26,640 nucleotides of DNA from positions 1 to 26,640 of IMG/VR virus record IMGVR_UViG_3300029923_000329. One strand, 5' to 3'. The notes beneath the pieces are model-generated. The model was given only the letters and a program-made list of their open reading frames with translations. It ran no database searches and was not told where the DNA came from. Made by a program: the position numbers and the translations under genes. Within the stretch, counting starts at the first letter, position 1. Each line of letters begins with the position of its first letter. Below are positions 14,309 through 22,192 of this stretch, one piece after another. The stretch is from a virus.

Positions 14309-15728
14309 AGTTGCTGAAAAATCTGTAGCTGAAGCGACCGCGTCGATGGCTGCAATTCTCGGGGCATCATTCTCGGGCGGGGCGGTCCCGACTGGCCCGG
14401 CAACGCCGCCAGAAGAAGAGGTCGAGCGCTTTGAATTTGACACCGACTTTCAGAGCAAGATCGCCGCCCACGTTCTTGGCGACTATGGCTTCATGCGTCG
14501 GGTCGGCCAGCTCATTCGCCCCGAATACTTCGAAGGTATCGGCGATGCAGCTATCGTCAACATGGCGCTGAAATACTGGAACCGATACGGTCAAATCGCG
14601 CCGAAGTCGAGCCACGGCGTGCTGCTGAAGGCTGAAATCGACGGTGGGGCTATCCGTGGAGACGCAAAGGGTGAAGCGATCACCGCGATCAAGCGACTCT
14701 GGCAAGAAGACCTGGCCGGCGGTCTGCACGCTGCCGAGCAAGTGGCCGACTTCTGCAAGCACCAAGCGATGACCCAGGCGATTCTTTCGTCGGTCGATCA
14801 CCTGGGCAAGAAGAAGTTCGACAAGATCGAAATGGCCGTGAAAGAAGCGCTGGCCGTGGGCATCAACGAGGACGGTGACGCATACGACTACTTCGAGCGC
14901 ATTCAAGAGCGAACCGAAGAGCGCATGGACAAAGCTGCCGGTAAGGTGCCGCCGCAGGGCGTGACGACCGGGTTCCCGAAGATGGACGACGTGCTGTATC
15001 ACCGGGGCTGGGGCAAGAAAGAGCTGTCGGTGCTCATGGGCGGCGCCAAGTCTGGTAAGACCACGGCAATGATCGGCTTCGCCAAGTCTGCATCGCTGGC
15101 CGGTAAGAACGTGCTGTATGTCACCCTTGAAGTATCGGCCAAGATCATTTCGGAACGTCTCGACGCAAGCATGTCGGACAACATGATGAAAGAGCTTGGC
15201 AAGAACATTGTCGATATTGACACCAAGATTCGGGACATTCACAAGCGCGCCGGGTGCCTGAAAATCCACGAATATCCGCCAGGATCGTTCACCCCGTCGC
15301 AGCTCACCCGCCTGATCGACTCCTACGAAGCGAAGGGCATCTTCCTCGAGCTGGTGGTGGTCGACTACGCAGACATCATGGCGCCCGATCACCGCATCAA
15401 CGACCCAATCGAGAACTCGAAGAACGTCTACATCGGCTTGCGTGCCGTTGCGTTCGAGAAGAACGTTGCTGTTTTGAGCGCGACCCAGTCGAACCGGGAA
15501 GGCTTCAAGGCGACAGTGGCAAAGGCCGAGCACATCGCAGACGACTTCAACAAGGTGCGTATCGTCGACTTGCTCATTTCGATCAACATCACCGAAGAGG
15601 AACGAGCCAACGGCGAAGCACGTCTGTTCTTCGCAGCGAGCCGTAACCAAGAGTCAAACTTCACGATCTTCATCAAGACGGACATCGCCAGGATGAAGTT
15701 CATCGTTTCAATCCTAAAAATCGAGTAG
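14301..15728 (+). CDS. Replicative DNA helicase, DnaB family
   Basis: This 475-residue protein is a hexameric 5'-3' helicase type that unwinds DNA ahead of the replisome. After about 40 flexible residues comes a DnaB N-terminal-like helical domain (about 45-190, with LIRPEYFEGIGDAAIVNMAL). A linker and RecA-like domain follow, beginning TTGFPKMDDVLYHRGWGKKE. Walker A is GGAKSGKT at 247-254, Walker B is LVVVDYADIM near 350, and ATQSNRE near 395 is the Gln/sensor motif. The C-terminal block SRNQESNFTIFIKTDIARM fits the family. The ATG overlaps the Hfq-like gene by eight bases. The length matches bacterial DnaB (about 470). Confidence 0.92.
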   Translation: MTEVAEKSVAEATASMAAILGASFSGGAVPTGPATPPEEEVERFEFDTDFQSKIAAHVLGDYGFMRRVGQLIRPEYFEGIGDAAIVNMALKYWNRYGQIAPKSSHGVLLKAEIDGGAIRGDAKGEAITAIKRLWQEDLAGGLHAAEQVADFCKHQAMTQAILSSVDHLGKKKFDKIEMAVKEALAVGINEDGDAYDYFERIQERTEERMDKAAGKVPPQGVTTGFPKMDDVLYHRGWGKKELSVLMGGAKSGKTTAMIGFAKSASLAGKNVLYVTLEVSAKIISERLDASMSDNMMKELGKNIVDIDTKIRDIHKRAGCLKIHEYPPGSFTPSQLTRLIDSYEAKGIFLELVVVDYADIMAPDHRINDPIENSKNVYIGLRAVAFEKNVAVLSATQSNREGFKATVAKAEHIADDFNKVRIVDLLISINITEEERANGEARLFFAASRNQESNFTIFIKTDIARMKFIVSILKIE

Positions 15729-15737
15729 GTGACAGGT

Positions 15738-15836
15738 ATGAACTTTTTAGTGTTCTGGTTGGTTGTTGGCGCTTGCACTGGTCACTTCGACAGCGCGTTT
15801 GTCATTGCCCTGTTCGCGGCAGTCATGTTCGATTAG
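15738..15836 (+). CDS. 32-residue membrane microprotein
   Basis: ATG at 15738 starts a 32-residue frame ending TAG at 15836, with AGGTGACAGGT just upstream as a usable ribosome binding site. The product is almost wholly hydrophobic, with two short hydrophobic segments (MNFLVFWLVVGACTG and SAFVIALFAAVMF) around a polar HFD turn. It lies nine bases after the helicase stop and before the terminator, so it would be co-transcribed. No function can be assigned. Size and position fit the small membrane proteins common in phages. Confidence 0.55.
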   Translation: MNFLVFWLVVGACTGHFDSAFVIALFAAVMFD

Positions 15837-15853
15837 CGCCAGGCGCAAACACC

Positions 15854-15884
15854 CTCGGGGCACTTCGGTGTCCTGAGTCGTTTC
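15854..15884 (+). terminator. Terminator with TTCG tetraloop after helicase operon
   Basis: The 10-bp stem CTCGGGGCAC/GTGTCCTGAG (two G-U pairs) with loop TTCG is followed by TCGTTTCTG. The T-tract is short and interrupted. Confidence 0.7.
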
Positions 15885-15892
15885 TGTAACAT
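15864..15892 (+). promoter_or_regulatory. Weak candidate promoter for primase operon
   Basis: TTCGGT (15864-15869) and TAACAT (15887-15892) are 17 bases apart, just inside and after the terminator hairpin. The -10 lies 33 bases before the primase ATG. The match is weak but fits the layout seen at other junctions. Confidence 0.3.
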
Positions 15893-15919
15893 CGGGGAAT
15901 CACCTGAAAGGTATCGAAT

Positions 15920-17059
15920 ATGGCAACCCACATCAGCAAGCGCGGCCGGGATGGCGACAACGAACTTGAAGAAGCTCTGGCACAAATTGACCTTGAAGGT
16001 TGGCTAGACGCCGAGGGGATCGACTATAAAATTGGCCGTGGGCACTCTGGGGTTCAAATAAATTTACGCGAATGTCCGCTTTGTGGTCATGACAAATGGA
16101 AAACTTACGCGAACGCTGAGACAGGTTTGGGTAAGTGTTTCGTGTGTGAGCAGGGCTTAAACCGATGGAAGATCATCAACGGGTTCACCCCTGGTATGGG
16201 CGGGCGCGAGACGGTCGACCACATCAAGAGCTACGCACGCACCCAGGGCTGGGTAGCCAAGAAGACAACCACGGTCGCCGTGAACCTTGAAAGCGACCTG
16301 ATCATTCCGCAGTCGGTTGCCTTACCGGTGGGCGGGCGCAACCTGGGCTACCTGGACAATCGGAACATAACTGGGGCATACAGCGAGTATTTCGGCTTCA
16401 GGTTCTGCGTGCGCGGCGGCTTCAAATACATCGACCACAACGGTCGGCCAAAGGTGCAGAACTACGACAGCCGCGTGATCATCCCGGTATTCGACATGCA
16501 AGGGGAGCTGGTCAGCTTCCAGGGTCGGGACATCACCGGCAAAGCAGATTTGAAGTATCTCTTCCCGCCTGGATTCGCGTCGACCGGCGCCCACCTATAC
16601 AACGGCCAGAACGCAATCGGAGCCAAGCGTATCGCCATCGGAGAGGGTGCATTCGACGTCGCGGCAATCAAGATCGCAATCGACAAAGACATGTCACTGC
16701 GCGACATCGTGCCGGTCGGCACCTTCGGTAAAAGCCTTTCGTTCGGCGACGAAGATAGCCAAATGGCGAAGCTGATGTATCTGCGCGACAAAGGACTGCA
16801 AGAGGTGATCTTTCTATGGGACGGCGAGGCCAAAACAATCCTTGCCGCGATTGAAGCGGCGTTGCGGGTTCGAGGTATGGGATTGACAGCCCGGGTCGCC
16901 GTGTTACCGCTAGACAAAGACCCGAACGAAGTTCCAGAGACTGTCGTTCAATCTGCCATCTGGAAAAGCACGGTGATCACACAGACGTCTGCTGTGGCGA
17001 TGAAGTTGAAATACAGCATTCTCGCCAGCAGTAAGTCCAGCCGCTCATTGCTACGATGA
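15920..17059 (+). CDS. DNA primase with zinc finger and TOPRIM domain
   Basis: This 379-residue DnaG-type primase makes RNA primers at the fork. The N-terminal zinc finger is CPLC at 52-55 and CFVC at 73-76 (C2C2). A helical and beta region follows, with the primase-like stretch SRVIIPVFDMQGELVSFQGR near 185-205. The TOPRIM part has IAIGEGAFDV with Glu242, then FLWDGEAK with Asp301 and Glu303 where DxD is usual. VAVLPLDKDPNEV is the typical primase motif after it. There is no helicase-type Walker motif, so it acts with the separate DnaB-like protein. ATG at 15920 has AAAGG about nine bases upstream. At 379 residues it is shorter than bacterial DnaG and has little room for a helicase-binding C-terminal domain. 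Confidence 0.9.
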   Translation: MATHISKRGRDGDNELEEALAQIDLEGWLDAEGIDYKIGRGHSGVQINLRECPLCGHDKWKTYANAETGLGKCFVCEQGLNRWKIINGFTPGMGGRETVDHIKSYARTQGWVAKKTTTVAVNLESDLIIPQSVALPVGGRNLGYLDNRNITGAYSEYFGFRFCVRGGFKYIDHNGRPKVQNYDSRVIIPVFDMQGELVSFQGRDITGKADLKYLFPPGFASTGAHLYNGQNAIGAKRIAIGEGAFDVAAIKIAIDKDMSLRDIVPVGTFGKSLSFGDEDSQMAKLMYLRDKGLQEVIFLWDGEAKTILAAIEAALRVRGMGLTARVAVLPLDKDPNEVPETVVQSAIWKSTVITQTSAVAMKLKYSILASSKSSRSLLR

Positions 17060-17083
17060 ATCATGAAAGTTGTGGAGGTGTGA

Positions 17084-17548
17084 ATGATCAGAGTTACGCA
17101 TAAATACCGCGAGCACGCTGGCGGTAGCAAGTTCTACGAAACGGTTCTGTTTGAAGACCTGGGCGGCGGACCGTCGGTGCTTGTGAAACGATTCGGTAAG
17201 GTCGCCCAGCGTTGCGGCGGCGGGCAATACAAAATCGAGAACTACAACAACAGGGCTGAAGCTGTAGAAGCTGATTCGAAAATCTGGAAAGAGAAGGGCA
17301 AGCCGAAAGAATACAGCGGCCCAGCCGCTCTCACTCATGGCTTCGGCTTGTTCAGCGGTGGCGTGAGCAGCGAATACTCAAACAAGTCCGCGCTATTCAG
17401 GGATACGGCGGGTCACTACGCTGACGACGAAGGCGCGGCAAACACGATCATCGACTTTCTCAATTTGGCCGCAACGTCGAACGATCCACAACCCAAGCCG
17501 ATTGTGGCGTGGAAACCAACCGAAACAGAAGACTTTGGGAGCTGGTGA
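17084..17548 (+). CDS. WGR-like domain protein
   Basis: This is a 154-residue protein. ATG at 17084 has GGAGG (17074-17078) five bases upstream. Residues about 17-77 resemble a WGR domain: FYETVLFEDLGGGPSVLVK, then RFGKVAQRCGGGQ in the place of the W-G-R-I-G core, then NRAEAVEADSKIWKEK and KPKEY, which match the late A-x-x-x-F/I-x-K-K-x-K-x-Y pattern. WGR domains occur in PARP-type and DNA-ligase-associated proteins and can bind nucleic acids. Here the signature Trp is Phe37 and the Arg is Lys39. The C-terminal 75 residues are low in motifs and end PTETEDFGSW. It sits between primase and ligase. The call is by eye and of middling certainty. Confidence 0.78.
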   Translation: MIRVTHKYREHAGGSKFYETVLFEDLGGGPSVLVKRFGKVAQRCGGGQYKIENYNNRAEAVEADSKIWKEKGKPKEYSGPAALTHGFGLFSGGVSSEYSNKSALFRDTAGHYADDEGAANTIIDFLNLAATSNDPQPKPIVAWKPTETEDFGSW

Positions 17549-17576
17549 TGTTCACCATTAATTCAGGAATCAAACC

Positions 17577-18140
17577 ATGAAGCGCGCACACCAGTTCCAA
17601 GACGATGAGGTCTACCCGGCCGCAATGTCAGCCAGCGGCACCAACGCCCACCACGTCAACGGGTGCCCCATAGTTGGGCAGTCCCAGCCGTATGCCGCAT
17701 GTCTGAAGCGCATCAGCGACTACGAGGCAGGCGGTGCCCTTGAATCAATGCCCGATTGCCGCCGCGCAATCGGCGGGCCCGCCTGCACCGCCTGGAAGAT
17801 GCGCGAAGACGAAACCAAGGCTGGGAAAGCCCTGTTCTACGTCAACCGCTCGAAGCTGCAAGCGTTCAACGGCACAGTGATCGTCACCGACCGGCCCGAG
17901 AAGGCCGCTGCAAGCCCGGTCACGATCAACGACGGCCCGACGAGCACCTACGCCGTCAAGAATGAACCGAACCACCCTACAGCGTATCTGGGCGGCTCAT
18001 ACGCAGATGCGATCAATGCCACGATGCAGACACTGTCTACTCCAGCGCCCGCACAGCAGAATACCGACAACAAACCAGCGATGAACCCGGGCGAAACCGC
18101 TATCGAATACGTTCGCCGCCTCAAATCCATGTCCGTTTAG
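17577..18140 (+). CDS. Cysteine-containing unknown protein upstream of ligase
   Basis: This is a 187-residue protein I do not recognise. ATG at 17577 has AGGA about eight bases upstream. Four cysteines at 30, 42, 61 and 70 (NGCPIV, AACLKR, PDCRRA, GPACTAWK) lie in the N-terminal third and could bind zinc or an iron-sulfur cluster. FYVNRSK near 87-93 ends this part. The rest (about 95-187) is Pro/Thr/Asn-rich and probably flexible, closing with a short helix TAIEYVRRLKSM. It precedes the ligase by ten bases in the same operon, and its last bases contribute to the ligase ribosome binding site. Confidence 0.78.
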   Translation: MKRAHQFQDDEVYPAAMSASGTNAHHVNGCPIVGQSQPYAACLKRISDYEAGGALESMPDCRRAIGGPACTAWKMREDETKAGKALFYVNRSKLQAFNGTVIVTDRPEKAAASPVTINDGPTSTYAVKNEPNHPTAYLGGSYADAINATMQTLSTPAPAQQNTDNKPAMNPGETAIEYVRRLKSMSV

Positions 18141-18150
18141 GAGATACACC

Positions 18151-19536
18151 TTGAACAGCACCCAAATTCTTGAAGCCCTCGACCTGATTGCGGCGGCGAA
18201 ACCGAAAGAAAAGCTGGTTATTCTCGCCAAGCATGCTGAAGACCCCGAGTTCAAGCGCGTCCTGAACGCTGCCTACAACCCTTTCATCACCTTCGGCATC
18301 AAGCCGCAGCGCGTGTCCGGTCATGGCAAAGAAGACTTCACCGATGAAACGTGGTCAACCCTGAGCGCCCTGGCGAATCGCAAGCTGGTCGGCAACGACG
18401 CCAAAGGCACCTGCGACAGAACCATGGACCGGCTGAACGGCGCTTCTGCTGAATTGTTCTGGCGGATCAGCAACAAAGACCTGAAGGCCGGGTTCGGCGA
18501 GTCCACCATCAACAAGGTGCTCAAAAACTTCATCCCCGAATTCCCATACATGCGCTGTTCGTTGCCGAAGGCTGTAGACCTGGGCTCGTGGGACTGGGAA
18601 GGCGGCATCATCAGCCAGGTAAAACTGGACGGCCGCTTCACCAACGTCAACGTCGAGCCTACCGGCGAGGTCGCACTGACCTCTCGCCAGGGCAAGGCGA
18701 TGCCAATCGAGAAGTTCCCGCAGATCGCCCACGACCTGCGAGTTCGCGCTCCACGCGGCACCCAGAGCCACGGTGAAATGCTGGTGATGAAAGACGGCAA
18801 GGTTCTGCCGCGTCAGGTCGGCAACGGCATGATCGAAAAAGTGTGCGAGGGCGGCGAGTTCGAAGAGGGCTGCACCCCGGCACTCCAACTCTGGGACAAC
18901 ATCCCACTGTCGTGCGTGGTCAAGAAGGGCAAGTGTGTAACGCCTTACGCGCTTCGCCTGGGCTCGCTGCTGAAGGCGTTCAAAGATTGCGAGACGGTCA
19001 GCGTTGCAGAGACCCGCATCGTCAAATCCATCGGCGAAGCTGTCGAGCACTTCCTTGAAGTGTTGAAGCGCGGCGGTGAAGGCACCGTGGTCAAGCGCAA
19101 GGACGGCGTCTGGGAAGATACCGGCGGCAGCGGCAGTATCTATCAGGTTAAGATGAAAATCGCAGCCGAAGTGGAGCTGAAAATTGTCGGCTACCGTGAA
19201 GGCAAAGAAGGCTCAAAGCGCGAAGAGACCATCGGCGCCCTGCTGTTACACTCTGGCGACGATCTTCTCGAAGTGGGCGCCGGTTCCGGCCTGAAGCAAG
19301 CCGACCTTGATCGCTATGCGGCAGACCGCGAAGGCAATCTTGGTGGAATCGTGACTATTCAGTTCAACGACATCATGGAGCCGAGCGAGTCGAACGAGCT
19401 GCATTCGTTGTTTCTGCCGGTATTCATCGAGCACCGCTTCGACAAGTCGACCGCAGACGACCTTCAGACCATCAAGGCTGTGCTGGCTGAAGCGAAGACC
19501 GGTAAGGAACTGCTGACCGCGAGCAAGAAGAAATGA
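18151..19536 (+). CDS. ATP-dependent DNA ligase
   Basis: This 461-residue protein seals nicks using ATP. TTG at 18151 is the start: AGGAG (18139-18143) lies seven bases before it and no better codon exists. Motif I is SQVKLDGRF with the adenylated Lys158, and motif Ia is LTSRQGK. Motif III contains SHGEMLV with Glu209, motif IV is GGEGTVVK (Glu310 to Lys315), and motif V is YQVKMK with Lys334 and Lys336. The N-terminal 140 residues are helical, as in T4-like ligases (487 residues in T4). The C-terminal 115 residues form the OB-fold, ending in a Lys-rich tail. It would join Okazaki fragments made by the phage replisome. The stop overlaps the next start (ATGA). Confidence 0.94.
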   Translation: MNSTQILEALDLIAAAKPKEKLVILAKHAEDPEFKRVLNAAYNPFITFGIKPQRVSGHGKEDFTDETWSTLSALANRKLVGNDAKGTCDRTMDRLNGASAELFWRISNKDLKAGFGESTINKVLKNFIPEFPYMRCSLPKAVDLGSWDWEGGIISQVKLDGRFTNVNVEPTGEVALTSRQGKAMPIEKFPQIAHDLRVRAPRGTQSHGEMLVMKDGKVLPRQVGNGMIEKVCEGGEFEEGCTPALQLWDNIPLSCVVKKGKCVTPYALRLGSLLKAFKDCETVSVAETRIVKSIGEAVEHFLEVLKRGGEGTVVKRKDGVWEDTGGSGSIYQVKMKIAAEVELKIVGYREGKEGSKREETIGALLLHSGDDLLEVGAGSGLKQADLDRYAADREGNLGGIVTIQFNDIMEPSESNELHSLFLPVFIEHRFDKSTADDLQTIKAVLAEAKTGKELLTASKKK

Positions 19537-19946
19537 GTGCATATCCCGGCGGTGGCGCGCTGGGCAACTTCTTCGACAGTGTGATCATTAATGGCACAGC
19601 GACCCCGCATGGCACATGTGCCATGTCTTTGGGTCAGCATGTTGACGGGCGCGACTATACGATAGGGTTCACTTACGACGAGATAGACCCAGGTCGCACA
19701 GGCGCTAAGATGTGGCATGCAATGCAAACTGAAGAGCTGCAAATCATGATGGATGCGCTCTGGTCGGCCGGTGTGAGGCCGAAAGTTCTCAATCCTATAG
19801 AAACGACTGGGTCAGAAGGGTTCAACGCTGGTAAAGTGGCTGCAATGCAAGATCATCTGGCAGATATGCGCCGCCTAGTTTTCGGTCAACCGCAAGTTGA
19901 GGAAATTAGCAGCCCAGATATACCACTGACCCGGAGTATCGAATGA
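19533..19946 (+). CDS. Unknown protein coupled to ligase
   Basis: This 137-residue protein starts at an ATG that overlaps the ligase stop by four bases. I do not recognise a family. It opens with a Gly-rich segment (SAYPGGGALGNFFDS) and has a beta-rich stretch near 30-50. A helix then follows with EELQIMMDALWSAGVRP, which looks like a compact alpha/beta domain. Residues 90-125 are likely helical, with GKVAAMQDHLADMRRLVFG. It is soluble, with no signal. Its 3' end overlaps the next small gene by four bases. Confidence 0.8.
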   Translation: MSAYPGGGALGNFFDSVIINGTATPHGTCAMSLGQHVDGRDYTIGFTYDEIDPGRTGAKMWHAMQTEELQIMMDALWSAGVRPKVLNPIETTGSEGFNAGKVAAMQDHLADMRRLVFGQPQVEEISSPDIPLTRSIE

Positions 19947-20116
19947 CTGACGAAGAGTGGCGAAAGGCCAAAGAAACATTCCCATGGACGCATGAAATCG
20001 AGGTGAGCGGCCTGGGTGGCATCATTCGCCTAAAAGACAAAAGCGGTAAAGAGGTGCCATTGCAGACAATGGTGATGGTTATGGAACGGCTCACCCTTCA
20101 TATTTCGAAGAAGTGA
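19943..20116 (+). CDS. 57-residue unknown protein
   Basis: ATG at 19943 overlaps the preceding stop (ATGA). The 57-residue product begins MTDEEWRKAKETFPW and ends in TLHISKK. It holds a short beta-hairpin-like part, GGIIRLKDKSGKEVPLQ, then a Met-rich helix (TMVMVMERL). No motif is recognised. It is the last gene of the primase-ligase operon, ten bases before a terminator. The tight coupling supports translation despite its size. Confidence 0.72.
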   Translation: MTDEEWRKAKETFPWTHEIEVSGLGGIIRLKDKSGKEVPLQTMVMVMERLTLHISKK

Positions 20117-20125
20117 GAAAAGACG

Positions 20126-20155
20126 ATGGCGGCACTTTAGCCGCCATGCGTTTTT
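20126..20155 (+). terminator. Terminator after ligase operon
   Basis: The perfect 8-bp stem ATGGCGGC/GCCGCCAT with loop ACTTTA is followed by GCGTTTTT. It has the most uniform T-tract of the terminators in the window. Confidence 0.9.
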
Positions 20156-20157
20156 AA

Positions 20158-20186
20158 TGTCTTTGCCTACGGGCGTGCAATAAAAT
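20158..20186 (+). promoter_or_regulatory. Candidate promoter for CobT-like gene
   Basis: TAAAAT (20181-20186) is a strong -10. The -35 TGTCTT (20158-20163), at 17 bases, is weak. The -10 lies 39 bases before the ATG, close to the spacing at the first fibre and phoH genes. Confidence 0.45.
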
Positions 20187-20219
20187 GAACCCACTTTCAA
20201 CAAACGCTGAGAATCCCTC

Positions 20220-22103
20220 ATGAAGCCAAAAAGAATGAAACACGACAGGATTTTTGTCCTTCGTGAGTCAATTGTGAAGATTGCGCAAATGCTGTCCGGC
20301 AACAGCATCAAAGTTACCCAGCGCGGCGTGTCTGCTTACGTCGAGCCAGACGCGAGCGGTAAGCCGGTGCTGATCAACCTGCCATTCATCCCCGACAATG
20401 CGACTGAAGAGCTTTGTGAAGCGATCCAGGGCTTTCTCGACCATGAAGTGGCTCACTGCTTGTTCACCGACTTCAAAGCCTTCAACGCGATTGCAGCGAA
20501 CAAGCCGCTACATGGCATGGCTAACCTTCTCGAAGACGCCCGCATTGAAAAGGCGATGGCGGATAGGTTCACCGGGTGCGGCGGCAACCTGAGCAACACT
20601 GGTGAGTTCTTCCTGAACAAATACACCATCCCGAAAATGCAAGAGGCTGACTTGGCCGGTGACAAAGAAGCGATGGTCGGCGTGCTGTCGGTCCCGCTGA
20701 TCAGGTCTATGGCTGGGCAGCGCGTGTTCAGCGAGTTCATGCGCGGCAAAGAACACCACGTCGAGGACTTCTACGACAAGATCAAAGACCTCAAGCCAGA
20801 CATCGAAGCGATGAAGTCGACCGCTGACGCAATCACGCTGGCTCGCGAGATTCGCAAGCGTATGGGCGCTGAAGAGGAAGAGGAAGAAGGCGGCGGTGGC
20901 CCGCCAAGCCCGAAGGCGGGCAAGGGCAAGGGTGGCGGCAAAGGCAAGGGTGGCTTACCAACTCCCGGCGAGGGCGCCGGTGAAGAAGAGGAAGAGGCTG
21001 GTGCCGGTGAAGAAGAGGAAGAGGGCGAAGAGGGTGGCCCTGGAACCGGCGAGGGAGAAGAAAACTGGGATGACGACGAAGACGTCAAAGGCATGGCCGA
21101 GACTGACCCGCTCGCATCATTGCGCGCAATCGACAAAGAAAACGCCAACGGCTTTGACGAAGAAATGTCCCGTCAAATCGGCGTAGACGCCGCAAAAGCA
21201 GCGAAGCATGCCGAATACTTGGTCTACTCGACCGAAGAGGACGTGATAGAGCCGCTGGTTATCGGTTCTGGCTACGAAGACAGCATGTTCACCAAGTTGG
21301 AAGACAAGGTTCAGCACATGGTTGGCCCGCTGCAAAAAGACCTTGAGCGGGCAATCGTTGCCCGGTCGCGAGCAACCTTCAGCGGCGGTCACCGTTCCGG
21401 CCGACTGCACGGCGCCGGGCTGTCGAAGCTGCTGGTCGGCGATGATCGTGTTTTTCGTCACAAGGAAGAGAACACCTCCAAAGACGTAGCCGGTTCGCTT
21501 GTGATCGACGTTTCTGGGTCAATGGGCGGCGCCAAGATTCACCTGGCATCCCAAGCTGCATACGCGGTGAGCCAGGTTCTCGACCGACTGAAGATCAGCC
21601 ACGAGGTGATCGCGTTCACCACCGGGCCGAAGATTTGCGGCAGCGCAACGCTTATGGCTGACGAAGAGAAGCGCATGGGCCGGAGCTTCACCCGCACCGA
21701 GTCCATCTACATGCCGATTCTCAAGGGCTACAACGAGCGCATCGGCACCGAGACCAAAAAGCGCTTTGGTTGGTTGCCGCACAGCCGCATCATGCGCAAC
21801 AACGTCGACGGGGAATCTATCGAGAAGGCAGCTCGCCGCCTTCTGGCTCGCAAAGAGGTCGGCAAGTTCATGATCGTGCTTAGCGACGGCTCCCCAGCTT
21901 GCGCTGGTGATAGTGCTCGCGCCTCCAAGCACCTGAAGCGCGTGATCAAGGACTTGATCAATACTGGCATCAACGTGATCGGTATTGGCATCCAAGATAG
22001 CTCGGTGACTGAATACTACCCGAAGAGCATTGTGATCAACGACGTAGACGAACTGCCATCCCGGGTTGTTCATGAGCTGCGAAACATGCTCATGCCGAAG
22101 TAA
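20220..22103 (+). CDS. cobT: CobT-like protein with HExxH and VWA domains
   Basis: This is a 627-residue protein. Residues 1-215 include HEVAH at 75-79, a zinc-protease-like HExxH, followed by HGMANLLEDARIEKAM near 98-113 that could supply the third metal ligand. Residues about 215-300 are a low-complexity Glu/Gly/Lys linker. The C-terminal 200 residues form a von Willebrand A domain with MIDAS DVSGS at 430-434 (within SLVIDVSGSMGGAKIH). VLSDGSPACAGDS comes later as another metal-site loop. Bacterial CobT with CobS is a cobaltochelatase part. Phage copies lack the rest of that pathway and pair with a CobS-like ATPase, as here. A chaperone or remodelling role, perhaps with proteolysis, is inferred. 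ATG at 20220 has only a poor ribosome site (GAGAAT). Confidence 0.87.
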   Translation: MKPKRMKHDRIFVLRESIVKIAQMLSGNSIKVTQRGVSAYVEPDASGKPVLINLPFIPDNATEELCEAIQGFLDHEVAHCLFTDFKAFNAIAANKPLHGMANLLEDARIEKAMADRFTGCGGNLSNTGEFFLNKYTIPKMQEADLAGDKEAMVGVLSVPLIRSMAGQRVFSEFMRGKEHHVEDFYDKIKDLKPDIEAMKSTADAITLAREIRKRMGAEEEEEEGGGGPPSPKAGKGKGGGKGKGGLPTPGEGAGEEEEEAGAGEEEEEGEEGGPGTGEGEENWDDDEDVKGMAETDPLASLRAIDKENANGFDEEMSRQIGVDAAKAAKHAEYLVYSTEEDVIEPLVIGSGYEDSMFTKLEDKVQHMVGPLQKDLERAIVARSRATFSGGHRSGRLHGAGLSKLLVGDDRVFRHKEENTSKDVAGSLVIDVSGSMGGAKIHLASQAAYAVSQVLDRLKISHEVIAFTTGPKICGSATLMADEEKRMGRSFTRTESIYMPILKGYNERIGTETKKRFGWLPHSRIMRNNVDGESIEKAARRLLARKEVGKFMIVLSDGSPACAGDSARASKHLKRVIKDLINTGINVIGIGIQDSSVTEYYPKSIVINDVDELPSRVVHELRNMLMPK

Positions 22104-22111
22104 CCGCCAGC

Positions 22112-22142
22112 GCAGGGCGCTTTATCTTCCTAAGCGCCCTGC
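22112..22142 (+). terminator. Large hairpin between CobT- and CobS-like genes
   Basis: The perfect 11-bp stem GCAGGGCGCTT/AAGCGCCCTGC with a 9-base loop lies directly upstream of TAGAAT. No T-tract follows, so it may be an attenuator or an RNA processing site rather than a full terminator. Confidence 0.6.
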
Positions 22143-22149
22143 ATAGAAT
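22121..22149 (+). promoter_or_regulatory. Candidate promoter for CobS-like gene
   Basis: TAGAAT (22144-22149) is a good -10, and TTTATC (22121-22126) a poor -35 at 17 bases that lies inside the hairpin. The gene start is 49 bases downstream. Confidence 0.4.
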
Positions 22150-22192
22150 TAAACTATTGCATACCGGGCGATTTGCCCCACTGGAGAAAACG

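Noticed and set aside
14367-15650. A 427-codon open frame on the minus strand opposite the helicase
   Set aside because: It is antisense to a clear DnaB-family gene, has no ribosome site or family signature, and long antisense frames are expected in GC-rich codon-biased DNA. The same applies to minus frames at 12119-13108, 22556-23518 and 25519-26472.
20880-21070. A possible frameshift or unstable region in the Glu/Gly-rich linker of the CobT-like protein
   Set aside because: The reading frame stays open across the low-complexity tract and both flanking domains are in the same frame, so it is a normal linker.
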